Below, in pieces: positions 1 through 12,002 of a stretch of 64,000 nucleotides of DNA. Numbering within the stretch: the stretch's first letter is position 1; the number at the start of each line of letters is the position of its first letter. Under the pieces are notes generated by a model. It was not told the DNA's origin, searched no databases, and worked only from the letters and a program-made list of their open reading frames with translations. This DNA comes from Rhinopomastus cyanomelas (Eukaryota > Chordata > Aves > Bucerotiformes > Rhinopomastidae), in contig VXBP01003670.1 of NCBI GenBank assembly GCA_013400115.1, forward strand, positions 35,105-99,104, read 5' to 3'. A program made the translations under genes and the position numbers.

Positions 1-368
1 AGATGGGCCAAACGCAGGCTCCTGGAAGATCACAGAATGCTCTGTAGGAGGTTGGAGCTGGCAGCATAAATACTAGCATGGCTATAGGGTGCCTTTTCTG
101 GAAACTATTGAATTTGTGCTTGCCACATGCTATTTTTACCTTCTTTAAAGAACTTTGTTTTCTGGTTAGTGACAAAAACATATATGAATATGTGAGTATT
201 ATGTGTTGCATGTACTTATTTAACCAAATCTGTTGCCTGCCTATGTGGGATGTCTCCACGCGTGCTCTGTCATGTCTTTCCCCGTATGTACAGCGAGATA
301 AATACACAATTGAAAACAGGACCTTTTCATAGCCTTTTCTTTATTTTTTCTGAGTCCTCCCCGAGTTT
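1..368. other. Non-coding sequence, no feature recognised
   Basis: AT-leaning sequence before the first CR1 copy. The longest open frame is 84 codons and resembles nothing I know. I see no splice-flanked exon, RNA gene or repeat here. Confidence 0.6.
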
Positions 369-770
369 CATAGAATCATAGAATGTTCTAGGCTGGGAAG
401 AGACCTCTAGAGGTCATCTAGTCCAATCTCCTTACACAGGGACAACTCTACCTAGGTCAGGCAGGTCAGAGCCTCAGCAAGCCTGACCTTAAATGACTCC
501 AGGGGTGGGGCCCTGACCACCTCCCCCAGCAGCCCATTTCAGCCATCAACTACCCTCACACTGAAGAACTTTTTTCTAATATCCAGCCTAAATCTATCCT
601 TTCCCAGCTTGAACCTATTGCTCCTTGTCCTATCTGTACAAACCCTCCTGAAAAGACCTTCCCCTGCCTTCACGTAGGCTCCCCTCAGGTACTGGAAGGT
701 CAAAAGAAGATCCACTCAGAGCTGCCTTTTCTCCAGGCTGAACAACCCCAACTTTCTCAGCCTGCTAGGG
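369..770 (-). mobile_element. CR1 LINE 3' fragment, unassigned older type
   Basis: The left end carries the reverse complement of the CR1 3' terminus (tcatagaatcatagaatg), followed by the usual 'ggctgggaagagacctctagaggtcatctagtccaa' type sequence with several substitutions. The body continues through the region that in intact CR1 encodes the C-terminal end of ORF2 ('ctgaagaacttttttctaatatccagcc' region) and stops near 770, so the copy is 5'-truncated. It looks like the classical, older avian CR1 type, with many changes and no long open frame left. There is no clear target-site duplication, as expected for CR1. Confidence 0.9.
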
Positions 771-1710
771 TTTCCCTGGTAATGTATTGAGCTGTTCACA
801 ATCCTCATTCATCAGCAGATGCAGTAATACTTATCTCTTTAATAATACACAAGATTCTTCTCTTTGGGGAAAAGTTATATTTTAAAGACTTTGAGGAGAA
901 ATAAACAACAAGGCTGGTAATTAAGTGTTGCTATTTTAAGGAAATCAGTTTCACCCATCAGCAGTCTGTCCCTCGCAGCCTTCAGGAGGTTGTTGCACAT
1001 GATGAAAAGTTTAACTTGTCAAGTAGAAATTTAGATGTAGAGTCTGGAATATCCAACTCCGTGAGTGATAACTATCAGCACCTGGAAATCATTTGTACCA
1101 GAGAGTTAAGAAACAAGTTTTCCCTTTCTGCAGATAGGGGAGTTTTTAACCTCCCAATCACTGGAATACTGGGAGCTTGCAGTAACACGGCTTGTGGTTC
1201 ATTCCCTCTAGTAACATGGCACCAGGCAATTAGATTGTCATTAGAAGACGAACATTAGTTTTGTAAAATAGGATTAAGAATAAGCTGAGAACAAATGATC
1301 AGCTAATGTATGTGGTTCCTAAGTAAAGCAGAGCATGCTGGCTCCAGAGAGGAGCCCGTTGGAGGTGATGGAATTGCCTTCCCCTGTCTTTCAATACCCA
1401 GTGGCTCAGACTCACACTGGGGTTTTTAAAATTTTTTTAACACTGATTCTCCAGAACTGTGGAAACCTGATAACTGGATGAAAGTTACTCTTCCTCCAAA
1501 GTGTAGAATCATAGGACGTTGTGCTGTGACGCTACAAAGACAAGAATTCATCTGTTCTTCTGCCCCTCAAATACTCTTCCAAGATCACTCTTATTTCTTC
1601 TTAGCTGTGAACAGATACCATGTAGGCAATTTCTCTACTATCTGCAAGGCTGCATCATTATTCTGTAGTTAAATATAATTTTTGCCTCCTGTTCTACGAC
1701 TAGTTTAGAC
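771..1710. other. Non-coding unique sequence
   Basis: An 80-codon open frame lies at 1016-1258 and a 64-codon one at 1478-1672. Neither has a recognisable domain, and their length is expected by chance. No repeat family is recognised. Confidence 0.55.
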
Positions 1711-1890
1711 AAGAGAAGATCAGAACAGGATAGAATAGAATATAGAAGGGAAGAATAGAATATAGAGGAATAGAAGATAGAACAGAATAGAATATAAAAG
1801 AACAGATTGTAAAATAATAGAAGAACAGAATAGAATATAGAAGAATAGAGAATAGAATATCGAATATAGATTATAAGACCAGAACAGAAC
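1711..1890. repeat. Degenerate AG/T-rich simple repeat (AGAATAGAATATAG-like)
   Basis: About 180 bp are built almost only from variants of 'agaatagaatatag', 'gaagaatag' and 'aacag' on the + strand, with practically no C. Copies are irregular in length (roughly 10-16 bp), which suggests slippage followed by point mutation. It is too degenerate to give a fixed period by eye. Confidence 0.8.
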
Positions 1891-3244
1891 CTACATAGAC
1901 GTTTTCTTGCTGAGGGCAGGATAATAACTCTTTATGGAAAGGTTATGATATGGCCAACAAAAAGGTTTCACATCAAGATAGGCAATTTTAGGCAAGGTTT
2001 ATTTATTTAGTATTTTGAAAGGAAGTACTTAGCAAAAGAAACAAAGACTTGAAGGAGTAAAAAGCAGTTGGTCTCCAGAAGAGTCTTTGGCAGCACTTGG
2101 TTGAAGGTAAATGAATTAATCCAATATTTCATTCTCTGAGAAGGATGGGATGCGTAGAGTAAGTAAATTATGAGCTTTTAATTGTTACTTTCTTTAGTCT
2201 CTTCTATGAACATTTCATACAATTATGTTTATTAGATAGTATAGATTTAACTTAATCTAGGAAGTATATAATGGAAGTATAATTATAGACAAGAAAAATG
2301 GATATTAAACTTATGTAATTTTCTTTTATTGTACTGAACGTTTCTGCAATTACACTCTACTGAAATGATTTGAGTTTAGAATTTCATCAGTTTTAATGGC
2401 TCTGAGTTATTAAACATCTGCCAGATTAGGACCATCATATATAATTTTAGAAACAGCCATAAACATCAGAGGAACTACTTGTTTGAATACAGCTTCTCAT
2501 GCACTGAAGTGTTTGGATGAACGTGCATATAGAAAGGTTGGGAGGATGCCTGAGTTTCAGAAGCCCTGAGCACTGTGCTCATGCACTGGTAGGTAGACAC
2601 TATCTTTCACAGCTCCCATTAAGCTGTTACTGGCAAGTAATTGGAAAAAGGCGGCACAGAGAAATGACTTTGCTTCACAAGATGTCTTTTTCTTTTCATG
2701 TGATTCGGTCCGAATTAGTTTGCGATTGTATAGCTTGCACAGTTTCTGAAATATTTCTGTTGTTGATTTGCCAAACATATCTCTCCCCCTTTTTTCTCTC
2801 TTTCTTTTAATTTTTTTTTTTTTTTTTTGAAGCGGGGTTGGGGGAGTGGGAAGGCATGAATGAGAGCTTGAATTTGGGAGTGATCTTTCTCTTGTTACAT
2901 GATGTGAAGCATGTGTGGGAAATGTTTTCATCTTCAGAAGTCATTTGCCCCATGCAGAGAATGCCTGAAATGAAAATAACTCCCCAAATTAAAATAGAAT
3001 GTGTAGGGTTTTTTATTTACAGACTCACAGTCTTCTACTCACAGAGCAGTCCTTAGCAGAGAAGGTTTTTTATTTGATCTTCTATTCTTGACTAACGGCA
3101 CATTTATAAGACACTTTTTGATAAGCTTTAATGCTGAATTATTTTATTTCATCAAAAACATTTGGACTTCTATTTCATTTATGAATTCATACTTATTTCT
3201 TATATATTGGATCATATATTTAATGAATGTGAAAGTCCAGTCTC
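1891..3244. other. Non-coding unique sequence with a pyrimidine/poly-T tract
   Basis: AT-rich sequence without recognised genes. A low-complexity pyrimidine tract with an 18-T class run lies at about 2786-2829. Open frames of 97 and 124 codons on opposite strands overlap each other and the tract; their composition (runs of lysine or phenylalanine) shows they are by-products of the simple sequence. Confidence 0.6.
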
Positions 3245-3763
3245 ACTGCCTCCACCTCCAGTATTGTGTCAAAATGTATGAAGAAACTAACTGGGCACGG
3301 AACTGCTGGAGACATTTCAGCGCAGTGACACAAAGATGATGAAGGGAGTGGAGCATCTCCCTGATGAGGAAAGGCTGAGGGAGGTGGGTCCCTTGAGCTT
3401 GGAAAAAAGGAACCTGAGGAGTAACCTCATGAGTGTTGATAAATATGGAAAGGGTGGGTGTCAGGAGGATGGAACCAGTCTCTCCTTGGTGGCGTCCAAT
3501 GGTAGGACAAGGGGCAATGGGTGTGAGCTGCAACAGAGGAGGTTCCACATCAATTTGAGAAGGAACTTCTTCATTGTGAGGGTGACAGAGAACTGGAATG
3601 GGCTGCCCAGGGTGGTTGTGGAGTCTCCTTCTCTGGAGACATTTAAAACCTGTCTGGCTGTGTTCCTGTGCGACTTGATCTAGGGGAACCTTCTGTGGCA
3701 GGGGGATTGGACAGGATGATCTTTCAAGATCCTTTCCAATCCCTAATGTTCTGTGATTCTGTG
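3245..3763 (+). mobile_element. CR1 LINE 3' fragment, group I
   Basis: A 5'-truncated CR1 in + orientation. An open frame at 3336-3683 (115 codons) is the C-terminal end of CR1 ORF2. It shows the 'HLPDEERLRE', 'LSLEKR' and 'HINLRRNFF' blocks followed by 'WNGLPRVVVESPSLETFKT', ending at a stop just before the 3'UTR. The 3' end has the group I tail, ending in 'aatccctaatgttctgtgattctgtga'. The upstream part (3245-3335) is still CR1-like but has lost about 20 bases relative to 43,967-44,040. The antisense frame across it (3243-3788, 181 codons, the longest in the window) is not a gene. Confidence 0.93.
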
Positions 3764-5860
3764 ATATATCATGTGTTTTCTTTTTCAATCAGTGTTTGGA
3801 ATTTTCCTTTTACTCTCATTTTAGCTACCATTTCTAGTTGAATATTTGGTTCTGGTATTGTAATCTGTAAAACTTGAGAACCAAACAGTTTGAGCCAAAG
3901 CTTTTTAGCATCCAGTCAATGGTGTTTGGAGCTTGGGTGGCCCATAGCCCATATCTCCAGGCTGATTCCAGAATCACCATGGTATGCCATGAGACTAGTA
4001 GTCCTGTTATTTTTGGAAGCCACTTAATGCCTGTTGTAGCCCACAGACAAATGGCCTTCTTGGCCATTTCCAGCCAGCCTGCTTCTCTAATTAATCTTGC
4101 TGTAGTGTCACACCTCAACTTCTGCAGTGGTTATGTGGCTCTCCACGCTGCAGAGAAGCTCGTTCGTGTGGCAGTCTGCCTGCTGACATTCACTCTGTGC
4201 CATTTCCACTGCCTTAAATCCACAAACCTCCTATCTCCTGTCTGTCCAGACTGTCATTGACTCTGTAAGGAAAAAAATGTAAGAAGGAAAAAAGGTTACT
4301 TTGATAAATCCTGGAATAGTGCTAGTTTTACTTGCAAGGTTTGGTGTCTAATGTTATATAGAGAGTTCTCTTTTTTATAGTTATTCAAGACTTTTCTGAC
4401 AAAGCTGTAGTTTTTTTCCTAGAGCAGAACTTGATGTGTAGAAAGTAAATACAACGCTGTACGGCTATTATCTTGCAACCCTATCAAATCTGGCTGAAGG
4501 TTCAGGTTTTCTCTACAGAGCAAGGAGATAACTTCAAAAGCTCAAAGAGTTCTTAGTTTGGAGGAGCAGTGAACTGAGAGAAGTTAAAAGATCAAAGCCG
4601 GAATATCTGATTTTAATGATGCAGAACATATGCTTCATCAAACCCCTTTCGGATTAAAAAAGTTAATGTAATCAAAGGGAACAAGGCGCTTTGTTTGGAT
4701 CGAAGGGCTGTGTGTCGGAGTGCTGGGCACAGTATCTTATGCTGTGCTGTTATTGTAGTTGTGTGTGAGAACTGAGTTAAAGAAAAGTTAAGGCGCTGGT
4801 GAACCTGACGCTGGGAAACTTTTGTTTTGAAGATCTAAAATATTTTAGTTGAAGAGCCCTTAAGAATCCTGAATAGGACTGTTTTGATGAAGAGACTGCA
4901 GATGCGGATAGACATAAAAAGCAAGATTGTTCTCTGGGAACTTGATTAGCCTTATTCAATAACTGAGGATCCAGGAAGTTCCTCTGGAGAGTTTTTGATT
5001 TACAGTGAATGCAAAAAAGGACCAGATAAAGGAACACAGGCCTATCTGTAAGAAGGAAAAACTGCCCAAGGGTGGATAAGTTCCCTTGCACGGCAGTCTG
5101 ATAAAGGGAGATAATACAGTCCCCGTGCCCGGGCAGAACAGTGTTTGATAAGATCCAATTCATGGATGAGAAAAGATAACAACTGAGTTATGAGTTTAAA
5201 GAGAAAAAAGTTACTGGACAAGGAGGATAGCTTTGCAGTGGCTTCTCGGGGTCTCTTCCAATGTCTTTTGAAATCAGTGAAGCTCTGCAGTGATTTTGGA
5301 TGAAATCCTAGAGGAAAATGCAGAATACATTTGAAAACAAGGAGCACATCAACCACAAAAAATAATTAGTGTTTGGGGCTTATGTATGTCTAACTAAATA
5401 TATTTTTATAAGTGAAGCATTGTGTACACATCCTCAGCAGCTTTTGGGCTGCTACTTTTAAACATGCTCTGGAAGCACCAAGTTGGGCATGTTTGTCTCT
5501 TGCTAGAAATAGCCAGCTCTTACCAACAGAAAAGTTTACATTCTTTTCTTGCCATAGCTGGCATCTGGTTTTCTGATAGCTCTTGTTTCTTATTTCTTCT
5601 GACATGGCTGGTTTATTCTTTTTGTCTGTCTGTGAGTTTCATTCCATCTGACGTGTTTCTTAAAAGGGCTTAGGGGAAGAAACGGCTGCTCCCCCTGCTT
5701 CTCGCCCTTCCCTAAAGCTAATAAAGGTAACTCTTTATGTTGATGTGTTGTTTTTTTTTCTTTAATCCCCCCACCCCGTTGTTTAATTTTGATCAAGACC
5801 AGTCCCAGGGTAGTGGGCCTCAGACAAAGCTAGGCAGATGTACAGGATCCAGCTCTGAAC
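3764..5860. other. Non-coding unique sequence, about 2.1 kb
   Basis: No repeat or exon recognised. Overlapping open frames of 128 (+, 3874-4260) and 94 (-, 3834-4118) codons cover the same bases and carry no known motif. Frames of 128 and 104 codons on the minus strand at 4777-5356 also overlap each other. I regard all as chance. Confidence 0.5.
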
Positions 5861-6150
5861 AGAATCAGAGAACATTAGGGATTGGAAGGGACCTAGAAAG
5901 ATCATACAGTCCAATCCCCCTGCCACATCAGGATCCCCTAGATCAAGTCACACAGGAGCATGTTCAGGCAGGTTTTAGACATCTCCAGAGAAGGAGACTC
6001 CATAACTCCCCTGGGCAGCCCCTTACAGTGCTCCGTCACCCTCATTGTGAAGAAGTTCCTTCTCATATTTGTATGGAGCCTGCTGTGTTCCCGTTTACAC
6101 CCATTGCTCCATTCCCCTGATACCCACCCCTCACATATTTGTAAACATTA
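5861..6150 (-). mobile_element. CR1 LINE 3' fragment, group I
   Basis: Starts with the group I 3' terminus in reverse complement ('aacattagggattggaagg'), continues through 'agatcaagtcacacaggag' and the antisense of the ORF2 C-terminus ('gaagaagttccttctcatat'), and stops near 6150, about 290 bp from the 3' end. It is a short 5'-truncated copy with few differences from other group I copies. Confidence 0.93.
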
Positions 6151-6153
6151 GTG

Positions 6154-6180
6154 ATTAACTTCAGGATAGCTGAAGTTAAT
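6154..6180. repeat. Perfect 10-bp inverted repeat (hairpin)
   Basis: Arms attaacttca (6154-6163) and tgaagttaat (6171-6180) are perfect reverse complements separated by 7 bases. The hairpin sits right at the 5' truncation point of the CR1 copy that ends near 6150. It has no T-run or gene context that would give it a function. Confidence 0.7.
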
Positions 6181-7864
6181 ATCATAGTACCAGTATTCCA
6201 GCGACGACTTATGTTATGATCTTGTCACACAAGGGAGCTAAAGTCATCAGCTTGTGTATCTTTACCTCTGAAGGCCTTCTAGAGTCTTTTCTGGAGTGGC
6301 ATTTACCATGTCTTTGTAGTCACTCTTGACTGATGTGTAAAAGTAACGTGATCACAGGAGGCTGAGTGCTTGTATTTCTGTGAGTATTCTGGCTTCCAGA
6401 AAAGGTTAGAAGGTTAGAAGACCTTGACTTTGCAAGATACCCAGCATAACAGAATAGTAAAATGGCAGTGTATTGCTCAGTGAAAGTCAAAAGCAAATAA
6501 CAGATGTAAATGCATTTTAACATCGTATTTGTGAGCCTCCTGTTGGATCATCAGATAAGGTAGCGAATCCACAGTACGATTGTCAGCAGGAACTGGTGCT
6601 TTGTTTCACTGCTGAAGCAGGGGTTTTTTCAGTTCATTAATCACTTTGTTTAATTTAAAATGCATATAGGCATCGAGGTGAATTTACTGCACTTGCCAGT
6701 GAAACCACACAAGGAGTCCCCTAAGAATGCGAAAAAAGTGCAGCTAGTCCCTTACAACAGTCCAACAGCGAAAGCCCAATTAATCAGTGGTTCTTTGCAG
6801 ACTTCAGACCAGGACTGGCACGTTATCAAACTGCCCTCAGAAGAGGTCTAAAACAGCTCAGGAAATGATTTAATGGGCACCTGGTCACAGATGTGTTCCT
6901 GCCAGACAGACTGTCTGCAGTGGTCCATCCCAGAATGGCCCTACAGGGTCTGAAATGCAAGGAACGTACACAAAAGTTTCTTCCTTTCGCATTTGCAGAG
7001 GCAATAAAAGAAACGAGAAAAACCCAAACGCCAAAAAAATACCTACTACGTCACCTTCCTAATCTCTAACCCTCCTGTTAGTCATCCTGGCAACTGCCAA
7101 TGTACTTTGCTGACGGTTTGGTCCGGGTTTCATAATTTCTCTGATCTTTTTGGTCTGATCAGGCGTCAGCGTTGTTTATCATTTCTACGTAATTCTCCCA
7201 GAGATTTCAGATGTCGCAAAAGAGCGGGAAGTGAAGCTCTTTGTGCTGGCTGGGGGGTGGTTGCCAGTGTCCAGCTAAAGCATCAGAAATCCCAGTGGTG
7301 GTTGAGCACTGGGATCCAACTGCTAACAAGTCACCCGATTTCTCTCTGCCTCATGGTTGTGCTGAGCAGTGATTTCACGCTCAGCTTCATGCTGTCGAAT
7401 GTAAAGCTGCATGCTACAAAAATGCAGCAGCGAGTTTCTGCTTTGCCCAGATGATGGCAATCTGCCTGAACTGACCAGTTAAATGTTACTGGTATTGTTG
7501 TTTCTGGCCAGATTTCAGTTGGAATGGGAGGGGGTGGCTGATAAAGTAGCTCTGATTTTTTTTTGCGTAATTCCCTTCTGCCGTAATTAGATCTGATTGT
7601 GCTGATTTTGACACCTAAGTTTAGGAGAGTATGTGAAGTCAGCGGCGTTTCAGAAGCTCTGGCTAATTGGCACTTCTAAAGAAAATGTTTAGAAACTTGA
7701 CTTTAGTACAATTATCAAAGGCCAGGATGTTCCCTCTTGTTGCACTACAAAATTTCTGCTGCCATGAGGATTCCCTAAGGTCACTTTTACATTTCTAGTA
7801 GGAGCTATTAGAAAATAAACTAGAAAAAACCCTTAAATATGAGGAATATTTTGAGGTAATAGAC
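6181..7864. other. Non-coding unique sequence, about 1.7 kb
   Basis: Holds open frames of 63 codons (6660-6851) and 115 codons (7107-7454) without recognised domains. The 63-codon frame is lysine/proline rich with no good splice sites around it. No repeat family recognised. Confidence 0.5.
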
Positions 7865-8391
7865 TGAATCACAGAATAATAGAATCATTAGGGATTGGAA
7901 GGGACCTGGAAAGGTCATTTAGTCCAATCCCCCTGACACAGCAGGATCACCCAGACCAAGTCTCACAGGAACACATCCAGGCGGGTTTTAAACAACTTTA
8001 GTGAAGGAGACTCCACAACTCCCCAGGGCAGCCCCTTCCAGTGCTCTGTCACCCTCGTTGTGAGGAAGTTCCTTCTTGTATTTATTTATATACAACCTCC
8101 TGTGTTCCAGCTTACACCCACTGTCCCTCGTCCTGTCACTAAGTGACACTGAGAAGAGGCTCACTCCATCCTCCTGACACCCACCCTTCAAATATTTATA
8201 GACTGTAATGAGGTGACCCCTCAGTCTCCTCCAAGCTCAAAAGATCCAGCTCCCTCAGCCTTTCCTCATAACGGAGGTGCTCCACTTCCTTCATCATCCT
8301 CATTGCTCTACGCTGGACTCCCTCCAGCAGCTCCACATCCCTCTTGAACTGAGGGGCCCACAACTGGACACAATACTCCAGATGCGAGTGT
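7865..8391 (-). mobile_element. CR1 LINE 3' fragment, group I
   Basis: Full 3' end in reverse complement at the left (cacagaataatagaatcatt, then the group I tail). It then continues through the ORF2 C-terminal region to the segment that reads, in antisense, 'ctccagcagctccacatccc' and 'caatactccagatgcgag'. At about 527 bp it is one of the longer group I copies. The coding frame is broken by several frameshifts. It lies 120 bp from an opposite-strand CR1 (8512-8782), head to head. Confidence 0.93.
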
Positions 8392-8511
8392 CTTTAACTC
8401 TTGTTTAAATAGACTAGAATTATAGTTCTGCCTTTACTAGATTTTTTACAACATCTAAATAATCTGTGAGTCTGTTTATGATCCCCTTGCTGTTTATTTA
8501 CTTTGGCAGCG

Positions 8512-8782
8512 TTTGTTGGGGGTTCAATCTCTGTCTCTTCTCCCAAGTCACTAGCAATAGGACAAGAGGAAACAGGCTCAAGTTGTGCCAAGAGAGGGTT
8601 AAGTTGGATATCAGGGAAAATTTCTTCACTGAATGAGTGGTCAGGGTTTGGAACAGGCTGCTCAGGGAAAGAGGGGAGTCACCATCCCTGGAGGGGTTCA
8701 AACAATGAGTAGATGTGGCCCTGGGGAACATAGTTTAGTGGGCAAGGTGAGGTTGGGCTAATGGTTGGACTGGATCTGTAAG
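8512..8782 (+). mobile_element. CR1 LINE fragment, group III, 3' tip missing
   Basis: Carries the group III signature: 'caagtcactagcaataggac', 'gaggaaacaggctcaagttg', a decayed 'ggatatcagggaaaatttct' block, and the 3'UTR piece 'gtagatgtggccctggggaa' plus 'agtttagtgggcaaggtgag'. The copy fades out after 'atggttggactggatctg' without the usual terminal 'gattctgtgattct' repeats, so its last 40-60 bases are lost or replaced. Confidence 0.88.
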
Positions 8783-10611
8783 GATGGTGCACACAATTTT
8801 TGGCAATGGTTGTGGGACACTTTGGGATAGAATTTATTCTGTTAGTAGTCGCAGAAGTGTAATTTCAGTGAGTGAAATGGTTTGACTTAATAAATAGTTG
8901 TGGGTGGGCATCTCTAGAGAAGACCAGCTGTGGGGTGGGTAGTGTGTCTGGTTCCCACTACAGAGAAAAGCTCAGGTTCCCAGCTTCCGTCACCCAACTG
9001 TGATCTACAAAAGGTTGGGATGTAGCAAGCAGCAAATTCAAAAGCAGAAGCACGCAGTGTATTATTGCTTGTATTTGTGCTTGATCCTGCATCTGACCTG
9101 CCTCTTCTTTGGACTCATCCATTTCCTTGAGACTCCTGCTAACATAAGGACTTAGGGAAACAGATCTCCCTTCTGTTCTGCCTACAGATGACAGATTTCT
9201 AGAGAAATCATTGTTTTTTTCTTGTTTACATTTCCATGATTTACATTTAGAGCATGAGATAGAAAGTTTTTTGTCTGTCCTCTGCAGAGAATTGCCTCCT
9301 GCATCATTCAGATGGAAAGACCTCGTTTTGGGTTAGCAGTGTATAGTGTTTCCTTCACATAAAACCCGTGGCTAGTGGGCTGCATGGAAAATGTTCATGG
9401 AACTCTTTAATTTTGTGAGAAGTGTGAGAAAGAGAGGAAAGGGATTTCTCCCTCGGAACCCTGTATGAGTGGTTTCCTGGAAACACAAGCCCTTGGTGTG
9501 CCAGATGGATTTTAAGAGACTTAATTGTGATATATTCTAGAAAACCACCCCAAATGTTTTCAAACCCTTTTCCTCTTTGTTTTGCTGGTGCCTACTACAA
9601 AGACATGCCATAAATAAATACAGCAGGTACCACGACTGACTTTACTTTTCGCTTTCCCAGAGGAATAAGAGAAGGTTTTTGGAGTGGACCTGACTGCAGA
9701 CACCACCGAGAGGTTACTGTAGAGGAAAGTGCTGTGTTGCCCCAGCAGAATGGGCTGCAAGGACCAGGGTGTGCTTTCTGTTCTGCCATCTGTGATTCCT
9801 TGGGACGTGGAGAAATGACACTGGGGGATAGGGGTGGAAGAAATCACTCGGCACATTTTGATATGATCACATTAAGACAGGGAGTTCCTGTGCTGTTTCC
9901 CAGCTGCTGCTTACGCGGTGCTGGGAGCTGAGCACTCCCCTGCCTCATCTTTAGCTCTGACTCTCGGGAGGACAAGTAAACAGGGCACAGTCCTTTGTGG
10001 TGGAGCATGTTTATGTTACATCTTGGTGGGGAAAATCTCAGCCAGGATCCTCAGCAACTGAAAAAAAGCTGAGCAGACGTGTCAGAAAGGAAAAATAAGC
10101 TCTGGCTGAGATTTGTTTTATAAGATGCAGCTTTTGTTTGAGGGTAGACTCTTCCTTCTGGATGTTGTTGTGATTGATAAGAATTCAGGGGTCCTGGTAG
10201 CTTCAGGTGAAGGTATTTCTCCTCTTTGAAGAACTGGCCCTAAAGCTCTAATTGTTGTGCCAAATGGAAGAATCCAAAAGCAAACCCAGCCTCCAAGATT
10301 TAAAGATTTTGAAGACTTAATATTCTGGGACAGTCTCTTAGAGTGGGACCTGCAGCTCTGACCCAACTTTAATCACACTGCTGCTTTCGTTTTCATTGTA
10401 TTGACAAACCAGCCTCTATTTTCTAAACATGAGCCATTTTATTCTCTAGTTGGAGTGATGCATGGCTGGGTAGCTGCACTGGTAGCAAAGATACTTCCAT
10501 TACTTGCCAGATTTTAAATTGCTTCAGAAGGAATGCTTCCAGAGCTTTGGATCATTCTCTAGGGGTATTTTTTGCCTCTGGTGGTTTCTGTAGTTTTGAA
10601 AGCCCCATTCA
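8783..10611. other. Non-coding unique sequence, about 1.8 kb
   Basis: Open frames of 98 (-, 9560-9856), 65 (+, 9734-9931) and 82 (-, 10118-10366) codons show no known motif and overlap one another. No repeat is recognised. Confidence 0.5.
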
Positions 10612-11060
10612 CAGAGGGTCACGAGGATGATGAGGGAACTGGAGCACTTGTCTTATGAGGAGAGATTGAGAGATCTGGGACGTCTCGGCTTGGAGAGGAG
10701 AAGGTTATGAAGGGACTTAATCACTGTCTATAAATCCATCAGAGCTGGGTATCAAGAAGAAAGAGAGAATCTCTTTTCACTTGCACGATGTGATAGGACA
10801 AGGAGCAATGGGTGTCAGTTGGAGTGTGGGAAGTTCTGCCTCAACTTTTTTCCTGTTAAGAGGAAGAACTTCTTTCCTGTAAGGGTCACAGAGCACTGGA
10901 ATGGGCTGCCCAGGGAGGTTCTGGAGTGTCCTTCTCTGGAGACTTTAAAGAGCTGTCTTGATGCGTTCCTGTCTTAGGTGCTGTGGTCCTGCTTGAGCAG
11001 GGGGCTTGGGCTCAGTGACCTCTGAGGACTCTTCCAACCCCTAAAGATCTGTATCTGTGT
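10612..11060 (+). mobile_element. CR1 LINE 3' fragment, related to group I
   Basis: Reads through 'acgaggatgatgagggaact', 'cttggagaggagaaggttat', 'gataggacaaggagcaatgg' and 'agagcactggaatgggctgc', the CR1 ORF2 C-terminal region. The 3'UTR is 'tgagcagggggcttgggctc', then 'cttccaacccctaaagatct'. The tail differs from canonical group I, so this is a sister type or a diverged copy. The frame is broken; for example a small insertion is seen around 10,830-10,860, where a stretch resembling 'cctgttaagaggaagaactt' repeats part of the following block. Confidence 0.88.
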
Positions 11061-12002
11061 TATGGGATCATTATGCTCTGATGAGAGGGCGTCAGTGATA
11101 AAAAGACTCATTCAGGGTAACCAGAAATGTCAGCACAGGCACTGTAGCACAATGTGTTACTTGTGGTAGTAAGCCCCAACGTGACTGATTAGGTAGTGTA
11201 ACACCCCCTTAGCCATTTGTTCTATCATCTGTTAATCACAATTAATGGACCTTTCGTGTAAATCCTGACCTCATCGGTAACTGGTGGAAGGCTGCACAAA
11301 ATGTGTGAGAATGCAGATGTTCAGTGGGACATTGGTCTGTCCTCATTGCAGTATCATTTATGTAACACGAAAGCTTAAAAAATGTAGTTTTTCTAAATGC
11401 TTCCTTTTTCTCTTCATGTTTTGGGGTTCATGCAAATTGCATTTACCTATCAATGTTAATTTTTAAGGTACCTATAAGCTTAGTGATGGATTATGACACT
11501 GACAGGTAAAGTTTGCTGGCAGAACAGTTGCTCCACAAGGGTGTTTGCATCGAGTAGAAGATGTCTTTGTTTGTTACTACGAGAGTCACTGTGATGTTTC
11601 CATTACTTTGTGGCATCTTTTTCTGTTTAGAAGTTCTTCTGCATCGAAGAACATTGAATTCAATTTATCAGTGCAGGAGGAAAGATAGTGTTTCAATTAT
11701 TACAAAAAAGCAAGGGAACAGTAAGAATATTCAATTTGATCTAAAAACCTGAAATAATGTGTCTGTTATTAAAGTGAGTGTAGAAATCCAATTGCATCTT
11801 TCTGTTGCACTATGTGGAAAAGCCTGGAGGAAGGAAGCAGAATCAGAATTCATTCTGGGTGTCTCTGTTGCAGAAAATACGAAGGCACTGAGTTTACAGT
11901 TACATTTTTGCAGTCTAAGAGGATGAGTGAACTTAGAATAATGGATGATAAAGAGCAGTTTGTACAGGTTTTATGTGTTTCTGGGTAGTTCTAGTGTGGA
12001 GC
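11061..12002. other. Non-coding unique sequence
   Basis: Short AT-rich frames of 60-63 codons only (11,284-11,466; 11,561-11,752). No repeat, RNA gene or exon recognised. Confidence 0.55.

Noticed and set aside
2557..2931. 124-codon lysine-rich minus frame
   Set aside because: It is generated by the poly-T/pyrimidine tract at 2786-2829.
3243..3788. Longest open frame in the window, 181 codons on the minus strand
   Set aside because: It is antisense to a group I CR1 copy; the sense strand carries the true ORF2 end. Similar antisense frames occur over other CR1 copies (for example 11,971-12,327 and 35,613-36,029).
3834..4260. Overlapping frames of 128 (+) and 94 (-) codons
   Set aside because: Two opposite frames over the same bases without motif; neither has a supporting feature.
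6660..6851. 63-codon Lys/Pro-rich frame
   Set aside because: Looks protein-like in composition, but is short, isolated and without motif or splice context.
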